Shown: positions 1-7,578 of the stretch, in pieces
How positions within the stretch are numbered: position 1 is the first letter of the stretch
How the letters are laid out: each line of letters begins with the position of its first letter
Assembly: GCF_015645445.1 (NCBI RefSeq)
Contig: NZ_JADOGI010000114.1
Span: 1 to 33,499 of the forward strand
Direction of reading: 5' to 3'
DNA from: Nonomuraea cypriaca
GTDB taxonomy: Bacteria > Actinomycetota > Actinomycetes > Streptosporangiales > Streptosporangiaceae
Length of the DNA: 33,499 bases
Notes under the pieces: generated by a model
The model's input: only the letters and a program-made list of their open reading frames with translations
Told to the model about the DNA's origin: nothing
Databases searched by the model: none
Position numbers and translations under genes: made by a program

Positions 1-13
1 GAGTCGGGTGGGG

Positions 14-826
14 TCATCGGCTGGTCCGGCGGGTGGGGTCGGCGAGGTCGCGGAAGCCGTCGGCGACCAGGTTCACGCCCACGACGAGGACGACAAGGAG
101 CACGCCAGGCGCGATGGCGCCGGTCGGCGACGTCAGCACCGTGGCCTGCGCCTCCTGCAGCAGCCGGCCCCACGAGGCGTTCGGCGGCGGCGGCCCGAGC
201 CCGAGGTACGACAGCGACGCCTCCGCCAGCACCGCCAGCCCGAGTTGCAGGGCCAGGTTGACGAGCAGCGTCGGCCAGATGTTCGGCAGCACGTGCTCGG
301 CCACGACGCGCGGCCACAAGGTGCCCGAGGTCCGCGAGGCCGTGATGTAGTCCTGCGCGAGCACCCGCTTGACCAGTACCCTCGTCAGCCGCGCCACGAC
401 GCCGGACATGGCCAGCCCGATCGCCAGCACCGCCGAGCCGAGCGACGCCTCGCGTGCCGCCACCACGAGCATGGCCAGCAGTAGCGTCGGGAACGCGATG
501 AGGATGTCGAGCGCCGCCGACAGCGCGTCGTCCAGCCACTGGGTCGCGAACCCGGCGAGCAGCCCGCCCGCCACCCCGAGCACGCCGCCGAGCAGCACGG
601 AGCCGATCCCGACCGTGAGCGCGATGCGGGCGCCCACCATGAGCTGCGTGACCAGGTCGCGGCCGAGCTTGTCGGTGCCCAGCAGGTGCTCGCCGCCCGG
701 CGGCGCGAGCCGCCCGCCCGTGGTGTCGGCCGGATCGTACGGCAGCCAGACCAGCGACACGGCGGCCACCGCGAGGATCAACGCCACCAGCACGCACCCG
801 ATCACGAACGTCGGCCGGCCCCTCAT
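14..826 (-). CDS. Peptide/nickel-type ABC transporter permease (DppC/OppC family)
   Basis: About 270 residues; inner-membrane permease subunit of a family-5 (peptide, opine or nickel) ABC importer. An N-terminal membrane helix (residues about 7-28) is followed by the family's HLLGTDKLGRD segment, a run of hydrophobic helices, and the cytoplasmic EAA-type loop around DYITASRTSGTLWPRVVAEH that contacts the ATPase. The start (ATG at 826) is chosen because it overlaps the TGA of the upstream permease by four bases (ATGA) and gives the usual DppC length; a longer open frame upstream is just the shadow of that permease. It is third in a binding protein / DppB / DppC operon. ATPase genes would be expected to the left of the window edge; only 13 bases are visible there. 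The substrate cannot be read from sequence. Confidence 0.9.
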   Translation of the reverse strand: MRGRPTFVIGCVLVALILAVAAVSLVWLPYDPADTTGGRLAPPGGEHLLGTDKLGRDLVTQLMVGARIALTVGIGSVLLGGVLGVAGGLLAGFATQWLDDALSAALDILIAFPTLLLAMLVVAAREASLGSAVLAIGLAMSGVVARLTRVLVKRVLAQDYITASRTSGTLWPRVVAEHVLPNIWPTLLVNLALQLGLAVLAEASLSYLGLGPPPPNASWGRLLQEAQATVLTSPTGAIAPGVLLVVLVVGVNLVADGFRDLADPTRRTSR

Positions 827-1788
827 GGGCGCCCGCCGCCGACGTGGGCCCGCAACCGCGGGTCGATCAGCCGCTGGACGAGGTCGGCCGCGAAGCCGAT
901 CACCAGCACCGCGAACGTGCTGACCACCAGTACACCCTGGATGACCGGATAGTCGTGCTCCGCGATGCCCTCGACCAGCATCGTGCCGAGGCCCGGCAGC
1001 GTGAACACGCTCTCCACGACCACCGCGCCGAGGAACGTCGTGGCCAGTTCGATGCCGAGGATCGAGATGACGGGGACGGCCGCGTTGCGCAGCCCGTGCC
1101 GCCACATCGCGCCGGCGAACGACGCGCCGAGCGCCCGCGCCGTACGCAGGTAGTCGCCGCCCAGCACGTCGAGGGTGGCCGAGCGGACGTAGCGGATGAG
1201 CGAGGCCGACATGACCAGCGCGATCGTGACGACCGGCAGCGCCAGCGAGGTCAGCGCCCTGACCGGGTCCGCCCAGTCCTGGCGCGGGAACCCGCCGGCG
1301 GGCAGCACCCGCAACCGCAGCGCGAACACGGTCACCAGCAACATCCCGATCCAGAACACAGGGACGGCGAGGCCGAGCTGCGAGATTCCGTTCAGCAGTG
1401 GCCCGTACCAGCGGTCCGAGCGCCAGGCGGCCACGAACCCGACCGGCAGCGCCACCGCCACCGCGAGCGCGAACGACAGCAGCGTCAGCGGCACGGTCAC
1501 CACCAGCCGCGCCGCGATCTCCGGTCCGACGGGCAGTCTGCTGACGAACGACGTGCCGAGATCCAGCCTGGCCAGCCCCGCCAGCCAGGACCAGAACTGC
1601 TCAGGCAGCGGCAGATCCGAGCCGATCTGGCGGCGCGCCGCCGCCATCTGCTCCGGCGTGGCGCCGACCGACAGCAGCGCGTTCGCCGGGTCGCCGGGCA
1701 GCAGCCGCAGCAGCACGAACAGCAGCGCGGCCGCCGCCAGCAGCGAGCCGAGCAGGAACGCGGTACGGCGCAGCAGGTAGGGCGCCAT
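823..1788 (-). CDS. Peptide/nickel-type ABC transporter permease (DppB/OppB family)
   Basis: 321 residues, normal for the family. It begins with the typical MAPYLLRRTAFLLGSLL first helix, then the LLPGDPANALL periplasmic-side segment, several membrane helices, and the EAA loop (GGDYLRTARALGASFAGAMWRHGLRNA) that docks with the ATPase. The C-terminus ends with a final helix and the usual LIDPRLR tail. The ATG at 1786-1788 shares one base with the TGA of the binding-protein gene, and its own TGA overlaps the next permease start, so the three genes form one translationally coupled operon. It would form the pore together with the DppC-type partner. Substrate unknown. Confidence 0.92.
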   Translation of the reverse strand: MAPYLLRRTAFLLGSLLAAAALLFVLLRLLPGDPANALLSVGATPEQMAAARRQIGSDLPLPEQFWSWLAGLARLDLGTSFVSRLPVGPEIAARLVVTVPLTLLSFALAVAVALPVGFVAAWRSDRWYGPLLNGISQLGLAVPVFWIGMLLVTVFALRLRVLPAGGFPRQDWADPVRALTSLALPVVTIALVMSASLIRYVRSATLDVLGGDYLRTARALGASFAGAMWRHGLRNAAVPVISILGIELATTFLGAVVVESVFTLPGLGTMLVEGIAEHDYPVIQGVLVVSTFAVLVIGFAADLVQRLIDPRLRAHVGGGRP

Positions 1789-3299
1789 CAGCCCTTCTTG
1801 ATCCCGTACGCGTAGAACTGGGAGTTCAGGCCGTTGACCGGATAGCCGGACAGGTTCGAGGCGGCCACCACGATCTGCGGGTAGAGGTAGAGCCAGTCGC
1901 TGGCGGCGTCCTCGGCGATCCGCCGGTTGGCCTTCTTCAGCAGCTCGGTCTGCTCCGCGGCGCTCTTGGCCTGTTCGGCCCGCGTCACCCACTCGGCGAC
2001 CTGCTCGTCGTCGTAGCCCCAGTAGAAGTCCGGGTCGCCGTACCAGACCACGTCGCGGTCGTTGACGTGCTCCTGCAGGGTGGCCGCGAAGTCGTGGTTC
2101 TTGTAGACCTTCGTGTACCACTCGTCGGCGGTGATGACGTTGACGTCGACCGTGATCCCGACCTTGGCCAGCTCGCCCTTGATGAACGTGGCGGCGGTCG
2201 GGTGCGGGTCGTAGTTGGGCGTGTCGAGCGTGAAGCGGAAGCCCTGGGCGTAACCGGCCTCGGCGAGCTGTTTCTTGGCCAGCTCGACGTCGTACGGGTT
2301 GAGCTTGGTCAGGTCCTCGTACCACGGGTCGGTAGGCGGCACCATCGATCCGATGAGGCTGCCGTGGCCGGCCCAGACCGACTCCAGCAGCTTGGCGTCG
2401 TCGATGGCCGACGAGACCGCCTTGCGCACCAGCGGCTGGTCGAACGGCGCCTTCCTGTCGTTGAAGGCGAGCAGCAGCTTGGTGGTGGAGTGGCCGTCGC
2501 TGATCTTGTAGTCCGGGTTGCCGGTGAACTGGCTGAGGGCGTCGGGGCTCTGCTGGCTGGTCACCACGTCGACCGCGCCGGTCAGCAGCGCGTTGTTCAG
2601 CGCCGTGGCGTCGGTGAAGTAGTGGAACACGACGCCGTTGTTCGCCGGCGGCGTGCCCCAGTAGCCGGGGAAGCGCTCCAGGCTGAGCGTGGAGCCGCGC
2701 TTCCAGGCCCCCAGCTGGTACGGCCCCGTGCCGTCCTCGCCGGTGGCCAGGTCCTTCGCGGCGGTGTTGACGATCCACACGTAGCTCAGGTTGTACACCA
2801 GCGAGATCGACCGGCTCGACAGCTTGACCACGACCGTGCCGTCGTCGGGGGCCTCGACCGACTCGATCGGCTTGAGATTGCTCTTGCGCGCCGACTGGGA
2901 GTCGCCGGCGATCACCTTCTCGATGCTGTTCTTCACGTCGGCGGAGGTCAGCGCCTTGCCGGAGTGGAACTTCACGCCCTGGCGGAGCTTGAAGGTGTAG
3001 GTCAGGCCGTCGTCGGAGACCTCGTGGCTCTCGGCCAGCAGGGGCTCCACTTTGCCCGCGTCGGTCAGCCTGAACAGGCCCTCGTACACGTTGCCGTTGA
3101 ACGCCTCGGTCACGCCCTGGCCGCCGCCTGCGGTGTTGTCGAGGTTCTGGGGCTCGTACAGGGAGCCGACCTCGATCGTGGCCGCGGCGTCGGGGGTCCC
3201 TGACCCGCCGCCGCCCGGGGAGCTACCCTGGCCGGAGCCGCACGCGGCGAGGGCGAGAGCGAGCGCGGCCAGGACGCCGGCGAACTTGCTGGTCAACAT
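1788..3299 (-). CDS. Family 5 extracellular solute-binding lipoprotein (SBP_bac_5)
   Basis: 503 residues. Residues 1-20 are a lipoprotein signal peptide with lipobox LAAC (lipidated Cys20), followed by a Gly/Ser-rich linker. The rest matches the SBP_bac_5 fold: LYEPQNLDNT near the start, then HEVSDDGLTYTFKLRQGVKFHSGK, the family's characteristic region. It should be anchored on the outer face of the membrane and deliver ligand (typically oligopeptide, sometimes opine, nickel or sugar) to the two permeases encoded immediately downstream. First gene of the operon. The chosen ATG has GGAG only two bases upstream, a weak ribosome site, but it places the signal peptide correctly. Ligand specificity is not inferable from the sequence. 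Confidence 0.92.
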   Translation of the reverse strand: MLTSKFAGVLAALALALAACGSGQGSSPGGGGSGTPDAAATIEVGSLYEPQNLDNTAGGGQGVTEAFNGNVYEGLFRLTDAGKVEPLLAESHEVSDDGLTYTFKLRQGVKFHSGKALTSADVKNSIEKVIAGDSQSARKSNLKPIESVEAPDDGTVVVKLSSRSISLVYNLSYVWIVNTAAKDLATGEDGTGPYQLGAWKRGSTLSLERFPGYWGTPPANNGVVFHYFTDATALNNALLTGAVDVVTSQQSPDALSQFTGNPDYKISDGHSTTKLLLAFNDRKAPFDQPLVRKAVSSAIDDAKLLESVWAGHGSLIGSMVPPTDPWYEDLTKLNPYDVELAKKQLAEAGYAQGFRFTLDTPNYDPHPTAATFIKGELAKVGITVDVNVITADEWYTKVYKNHDFAATLQEHVNDRDVVWYGDPDFYWGYDDEQVAEWVTRAEQAKSAAEQTELLKKANRRIAEDAASDWLYLYPQIVVAASNLSGYPVNGLNSQFYAYGIKKG

Positions 3300-3323
3300 A
3301 ACTCCAGGGGAAAACAGTAGATT

Positions 3324-3335
3324 TAGTGGACTATA
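3324..3335 (-). promoter_or_regulatory. Possible -10 box and small inverted repeat before the binding-protein gene
   Basis: A short A/T-rich patch in otherwise GC-rich DNA lies 25-36 bases before the lipoprotein start. On the minus strand it contains TATAGT (3330-3335), overlapping the inverted repeat TAGT-GG-ACTA (3324-3333). No convincing -35 box was found, so this is only a candidate promoter/operator. Confidence 0.25.
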
Positions 3336-3424
3336 CCGCCGCTTGTACGGATTCCCCGGATCGGGGCGACGGGATCGTGGGTGGTGTGCGGGTGAAGGGG
3401 TGGTGAGGACACAGCTTCCGCACC

Positions 3425-3820
3425 ATGGTCACCATGCGGGTGGACTCGATGGACGCGGACAACCCCTTCCAGGTCCGGCTCGCCGGGCTCCAGCCGCTGC
3501 TGCGGTACATCGCCGCCGAGACCTTCGGCGACATAAGGCCGTTCCCCGACTATGTGCCGGACCGGGAGCCGGGCGTGGCGGCGTTCCGCAGGCACGTGGC
3601 CGCCGTCCGGGAGGGCCTGCCTGCGGGTCGCCTGCTGGTGTTCGACGTGCGTCAGGGCTGGGAGCCGCTGTGTGAGTTCCTCGGTGCGGATCCGCCCCGC
3701 GGCGAGCCGTTCCCCCGGCTCAACGACGCCGAGGCCGTCAGACGCCGGCTCGCCGAGCTGGATCGTCATCAGTCGTCATCAACGCCGAGCACGTCAGCGC
3801 CTTCCAGCGCACCGAGGTGA
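3425..3820 (+). pseudogene. Sulfotransferase family remnant (C-terminal part)
   Basis: The open frame gives about 131 residues. Roughly from residue 50 it reads DREPGVAAFRRHVAAVREGL, then LLVFDVRQGWEPLCEFLG and FPRLND. That order is highly characteristic of the C-terminal part of the actinobacterial sulfotransferase family (Sulfotransfer_4-like, P-loop superfamily). Full members are well over 200 residues and begin with a PAPS-binding P-loop (G-x-x-R-T/S-G-T); nothing like it is present here. The end is also odd: after the ELD segment it continues into a Ser/Thr/Pro-rich tail (HQSSSTPSTSAPSS) that looks like out-of-frame sequence. It faces the lipoprotein gene divergently. I read it as a 5'-truncated, non-functional fragment; it could still be expressed as a short protein. 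Confidence 0.6.
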
Positions 3821-3837
3821 ACAGGGCCGTGGCCGGG

Positions 3838-5433
3838 CTACAGGGCGGCCAGCGGCGCGACGGCGCGCATGCGCTCGAAGTTGGCCACGTACTGCCGGTA
3901 GAGGGTCCTGTCGTTGAGCCGGAGCAACGTCTCGTCGTTGCGCCGCAGGGACGTCTCGTTGTAGTTGTGGCTGCCGGTGAACACCCAGTGGGCGTCGCGG
4001 TCGCCGTCGTACGAGCCCTCGATCAGCAGGTACTTGGAGTGGACGCGGCCGGGCAGCGCGCCGCCGTCGCCCAGGGCGCGCACCTCGACGCGCGGTTCGG
4101 CCAGCAGCAGCCGCCTGACCTCGTCGTCCATGATCCCGTACACGATCCGGACGGTGCAGCCGCGGGCGGCCAGGTCGCGGAGCCTGGCCGGGACGGCGAT
4201 GCGGTACGCGTCCCACTCCGACATGCCGGCCCTGATCGTGGTGCCGCCCGCGCAGGACACCTTGCCGAGCTGGTCGACGATGGGGTCACCGTCCGCCTTG
4301 GGGAAGAAGTGGGCGCGGGCGGCCCTGGTCTGGACGACCCGGTAGTAGTCGAGGTTCTTGCGTTCGGCGGCCAGGTCGGCGAAGTAGCCGGCGTAGGCGT
4401 CGTACAGGCGTTGGTCGCCGGGCAGGATGACGGCGTTGTTCCAGTACGTGGCGGAGTTGAGGTCGGTCAGGTTGGCCGACGACTGCACCACCACGTCGGA
4501 GGCGTCGCCGGTGCGGGAGAACAGGTAGAACTTGTTGTGCTGGCCCTTGTTCCCGACACACGCGGCGGTGCCGCCGGACGGCGGGCCGGTGCAGACGTGC
4601 ACCCAGGAGCCGGCCGCCGTGTCGGTGCCCAGCGCGGCGGAGAGCTTCGTGGCGATGGCGGCGCCGCGCGTGTCGCCGTCCAGGACGACCCGCACGTCCA
4701 CGTCCCGCTCGTGTGCCTTGATCAGCTCGTCGGCGAACTCCGTGCCCGCGGCGCCCGACATGACGAAGTGGGCGACCTGGATCCGTGCTCCCGCGGGGGT
4801 CTGCCTGACCAGACCGCAGATCGCGCGTACGAGCGCCGCCGGGTCCCCGCCCGCCGGGTCGTTGAAGACGGCGCGCGTGGTGACGTGCGCGGGGAGCATC
4901 CGGGGCCGCACGGCCAGGGCGCGGGCGATGCTGATGCGCTGCCTTTGCCCGCCGGAGAACTGGTGGGGGTGGCGTCCGGCGTGCTCGGGACGCAGGCCGA
5001 CGCGGTCGAGCAGGGCGCGGACCTCCTCGTCCCATCGCTCGCGCGGCACCAGCCCCGGATGGATCCTCCAGGCCTCCTTGATCAGGGCGCCGACGGTCAT
5101 ACGGGGGTTCAGCGCGGCGTACGGGTCCTGGAAGACGAGCTGGATCTCCCTGCGCAGTCTGCGCAGCTCCCTGGCCGGCAGGGCGGCCAGGTCTCGGCCC
5201 TCGAACAGGACCCTGCCGCTGGAGGGGCGCACCAGGCCGACGATGGTCCGCGCGATCGTGGACTTGCCGCAGCCGGACTCCCCGACCAGGCCGACGGTCT
5301 CGCCCGCGCCGACGGTCAGGCTGACGCCGGCCACGGCGCGCACCTCACCGCCGGGCCGGCCGATCCCGGCCCGCAGACGGTAGCTGGTGACCAGGTCGGT
5401 CAGCTCCAGCAGCGGCTCATCACCGGTCGGCAT
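3838..5433 (-). pseudogene. In-frame chimera: N-terminal half of OppF-type ATPase joined to a phospholipase D-like protein
   Basis: An uninterrupted 531-codon frame with two unrelated halves. Residues 1-180 are an OppF/DppF ATPase: Walker A GESGCGKST (51-59), Q-loop FQDP (101-104), signature FSGGQRQRISIARAL (159-173). It stops after RALAVRPRML, exactly where Walker B (ADEP) should follow. From about residue 181 (near base 4893) the sequence becomes a PLD-like protein: first HKD-type motif HNKFYLFS with SSANLT, second VHSKYLLIE with TGSHNYNE; the usual Asp of each HKD motif is Ser or Glu. PLD relatives are normally exported, but here the signal peptide has been replaced by the ATPase half. The ATPase half lacks Walker B, the H-loop and the C-terminal oligopeptide domain, so it cannot hydrolyse ATP normally. 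Seen: the join. Inferred: a deletion fused two genes. A functional fusion protein is possible but unlikely. Confidence 0.75.
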
Positions 5434-5983
5434 GAGCGGTCACCTCCTCGGCGAAGTGGCAGGCGGTGGCCCGGCGGGGGCCGAGCACGCGCGGGGCGGG
5501 GTCGTCGGTGCGGCAGACGTCCCTGGCGAACGGGCAGCGCGGGTGGAAGGAGCAGCCGGCTGGCGGCTCCGTGAGGTCGGGCGGGTGGCCCTCGATCGCC
5601 TCCAGCGGGGCGCCGATGTCGCGGGGATCGGGCACGGCCCGCATCAGGCCCAGCGTGTACGGGTGTGCGGGCCGCTCGTACACCTCGGCCACGGTGCCGG
5701 TCTCGACGATGCGGCCGGCGTACATGATGGCCACCCGGTCGGCGGCGCGGGTGACCGCCAGCGCGATGATCACGTTCACCATGCTCGGGCCGAGCACGCC
5801 GGCCAGCAGGATGGCCAGCAGCAGGCTGGGGAAGGCGAGCTGGATGTCGCCGATCCTGGAGATGATCCCGTCGGGCCAGCCCCCGAAGTAGCCGGCGAGC
5901 AGCCCGAGCAGCAGCCCGGCGGTCCCGCCGACGAGCACGGTCACCAGGGCGACGGTCAGCGACGTGCGCATGCCGGCCACCAC
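5420..5983 (-). pseudogene. In-frame chimera: internal OppC permease piece joined to C-terminal part of OppD ATPase
   Basis: 187 codons from a possible GTG at 5983. Residues 1-78 match the middle of an OppC/DppC permease: VVAGMRTSLTVALVT, then two helices, then the FPSLLLAILLAGVLG segment. The normal first ~90 residues (helix 1 and the GTDxxGRD region) are absent; a stop lies five codons upstream. After residue 78 (near base 5750) it becomes the end of an OppD ATPase: ADRVAIMYAGRIVETG, then the oligopeptide-domain motif HPYTLGLM and the Cys-rich CSFHPRCPF...C. Both proteins are therefore incomplete: no EAA loop from OppC, no Walker A/B from OppD. It overlaps the start of the OppF half by 14 bases, the natural D/F arrangement. 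Inferred to be a deletion remnant of an opp operon different from the intact one at 14-3299. Confidence 0.75.
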
Positions 5984-6067
5984 CTCGCTAACTTGTTACA
6001 TCTGCGGATGTCAAGGGATCACCACGGCGAAAGTGGACATCTGACCGCGTCGGCGGTCGCGGTGTGG

Positions 6068-6247
6068 TCAGCCGGTGGGGAGTAGGTGACTCAGGGCGCG
6101 GGCGGAGGGGGTGCCCGGGTCCGCGGTGATGAAGACGACCTCCTGGTCGTCGTGGGGGACGGCGAGCACGTCGCAGTTGAGCCGCAGCCTGCCCAGCCGC
6201 GGATGGGTGACGGCCCCACCGGCGGATTCTTCTCCTGGGACGGGACC
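6068..6247 (-). pseudogene. MmyB-like / XRE-family regulator remnant (extreme C-terminus)
   Basis: The last ~55 codons before the TGA at 6068 read HPRLGRLRLNCDVLAVPHD, DQEVVFITADPGTPSARAL and LSHLLPTG. That is the typical end of the MmyB-like ligand-binding domain found after an XRE helix-turn-helix in many actinobacterial regulators (intact proteins about 270-290 residues). The helix-turn-helix and most of the ligand domain are missing; upstream the frame runs into unrelated sequence and the 20-bp tandem repeat. The right boundary of the homology (about 6240) is approximate. Its other end abuts the truncated OppC piece, so it is one more gene fragment in this eroded stretch. Confidence 0.6.
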
Positions 6248-6270
6248 GCCGTGCCGTGGTAGCCACACGC

Positions 6271-6430
6271 GACGCTCACGGCACGTGCGGGCGCTCATCA
6301 TCGCGGGCCGGATGCTCACGGCGCGGGCCGGGCGCTCACGGCGCGGCCTGGACGCTCGCGGTGCTGGCCGGATGCTCGCGGCGCGGGCCGGGCGGTCATC
6401 GTGGGGGCTGGATGCTCACGGCGCGGGCCG
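6271..6430. repeat. Eight in-register copies of a degenerate 20-bp tandem repeat
   Basis: Units begin at 6271, 6291, 6311, 6331, 6351, 6371, 6391 and 6411. The best copies (6311 and 6411, identical) read GATGCTCACGGCGCGGGCCG; the others differ at a few positions (for example GACGCTCGCGGTGCTGGCCG at 6351). The period of 20 is not a multiple of three, so this is not protein-coding repetition. The last unit contains the TCA complement of the TetR stop codon (6416-6418) and its last codons, so the array looks seeded from the 3' end of that gene. It occupies most of the gap between the MmyB remnant and the TetR gene. Confidence 0.85.
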
Positions 6431-7024
6431 GGCGGCGAGTGCCCGGAGGATGTGGTCGGCGAGGTGGTCGAGGTAGCCGGGCTCGACGGGGGCCTGACGC
6501 ACGGTCAGCCGCCAGTAGACGGGGGCGGCGGCCAGGTCGAGGGCGAGCTCGAGATCCAGGTCGGCGGGCAGCTCGCCGCGGTCGATGGCACGGCGCAGGG
6601 GGGCCGCGCCCATGGCCCGCCGCGGCTCGCCGATGGTGTCCCTGATCGCCGCCGCCAGCGCCGGATTGCGTACGGCCTCGGCGGTCAGGTCGGGGAGGAT
6701 CTTGGCGAAGCGGGGATGGGTCAGCCAGTCGTGGACCGCGCGCAGGGTCGCCAGCAGATCCCCGCGCAGTGATCCTGTGTCGGGGACCTCGGCCAGCGGC
6801 ACGCTGAACTTCGAGAGGACCGCGAGCACCATGTCCTGTTTCGACGGCCACCGCCGGTACAACGCGCTCTTGCCGACTCCCGCGCGCTTGGCCACGGCTT
6901 CCATCGACAGCCGGCCGTAGCCCTGCACGGCCAGCTCGTCCAGCACGGCCTCGGTGATGGCCGACGTGATCTGCGGTTGGAGTACGGCGGCACCGGTCGG
7001 GGCGCGCCGCGTGCGCTCGGTCAT
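6416..7024 (-). CDS. TetR/AcrR family transcriptional regulator
   Basis: 202 residues. The N-terminal helix-turn-helix is clear: ITEAVLDELAVQGYGRLSMEAVAKRAGVGKSALYRRWPSKQDMV (residues about 23-67), with the ALYRRWPSK recognition-helix end typical of the family. The C-terminal domain contains DWLTHPRFAKILPDLTAEAVRNP and ELALDLAAAPVYWRL, like the TetR_C domain of SACE_7040/YcdC-type regulators. It is transcribed divergently from the NTF2-like / NmrA-like pair across a 95-base gap that holds two 22-bp palindromes, so it very probably represses that pair and itself. The start ATG at 7024 follows a short leader; its terminal codons overlap the 20-bp tandem repeat. Ligand unknown. Confidence 0.93.
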   Translation of the reverse strand: MTERTRRAPTGAAVLQPQITSAITEAVLDELAVQGYGRLSMEAVAKRAGVGKSALYRRWPSKQDMVLAVLSKFSVPLAEVPDTGSLRGDLLATLRAVHDWLTHPRFAKILPDLTAEAVRNPALAAAIRDTIGEPRRAMGAAPLRRAIDRGELPADLDLELALDLAAAPVYWRLTVRQAPVEPGYLDHLADHILRALAARPAP

Positions 7025-7043
7025 GCCTGACAGCTTACATTTG

Positions 7044-7097
7044 GACGGGACGGCCCCGTCCCGTCTATAGTCATGGACGGGACGGGGCCGTACCGTC
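7044..7097. promoter_or_regulatory. Paired 22-bp TetR operators overlapping a divergent promoter
   Basis: Two near-identical palindromes. 7044-7065 has perfect 10-base arms (GACGGGACGG and its complement) around CC. 7076-7097 has the same left arm and one arm mismatch. Their centres are 32 bp apart, about three helical turns. A plus-strand TATAGT (7066-7071) with TTGGAC (7041-7046, 19-base spacer) could drive the NTF2-like gene; it lies between and under the palindromes, consistent with repression by the neighbouring TetR protein. Confidence 0.75.
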
Positions 7098-7119
7098 CAT
7101 TTCTGAAGGAGAGTGAGCC

Positions 7120-7578
7120 ATGACCGAGCGCGCGAGGCGCACCGCCGCCGAGTTGTTCGCCGAGTCGCTGCGGCTGCTGCTGGCCAAGGACATGATCGGC
7201 TACGCCGGTCTGTGGGCCGTAGACGGCGTCATCGAGTTTCCCTTCGCCTCGGCCGGCTACCCCGCCAGGCTGGAGGGCCGCGCGGCCGTCGAGGACTACC
7301 TCCGTGACTACCCTGGCCTGCTGGACGTGCGCGAGATCACCGAGCGGACCGTGCACGAGACGACCGATCCCGATGTCGTCGTGGCCGAGTTCGAGGCGGC
7401 GGGCACGGTGGTGGCCACCGGCCGGGCGTACCGGATGCGTTACGTCGCGGTCGTCACCGCGCGCGACGGCGAGATCGTGCGCTACCTGGACTACTGGAGC
7501 CCGCTGGCCGGCGCGGAGCTGATGGGCGGCCTGGACGAGCTGACAGCCGCGTTCGCCGGTGCGGAGCCGAGGGCATGA
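7120..7578 (+). CDS. NTF2-like / SnoaL-like small protein
   Basis: 152 residues. The pattern fits the NTF2-like superfamily: an N-terminal helix (AAELFAESLRLLLAKDMIGYAGLWAVDGVIEFPF), the YPARLEGRAAVEDYLR segment, then beta strands (VVVAEFEAAGTVVATGRAYRMRYVAVVTARDGEIVRYLDYWSPL). Relatives include SnoaL-like cyclases, ketosteroid-isomerase-like enzymes and many proteins of unknown function; no specific catalytic set can be claimed. The start has a good ribosome site (GAAGGAGA, about 7 bases before ATG). Its TGA overlaps the ATG of the NmrA-like gene, so the two are co-translated, and the divergent TetR gene with paired operators suggests ligand-induced expression, perhaps detoxification of a small molecule (inference). 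Confidence 0.88.
   Translation: MTERARRTAAELFAESLRLLLAKDMIGYAGLWAVDGVIEFPFASAGYPARLEGRAAVEDYLRDYPGLLDVREITERTVHETTDPDVVVAEFEAAGTVVATGRAYRMRYVAVVTARDGEIVRYLDYWSPLAGAELMGGLDELTAAFAGAEPRA

Noticed and set aside
3817..5574. Long plus-strand open frame opposite the OppF/PLD fusion
   Set aside because: Low-complexity Gly/Val/Ala/Asp composition and no recognisable domain; antisense of a clear coding frame.
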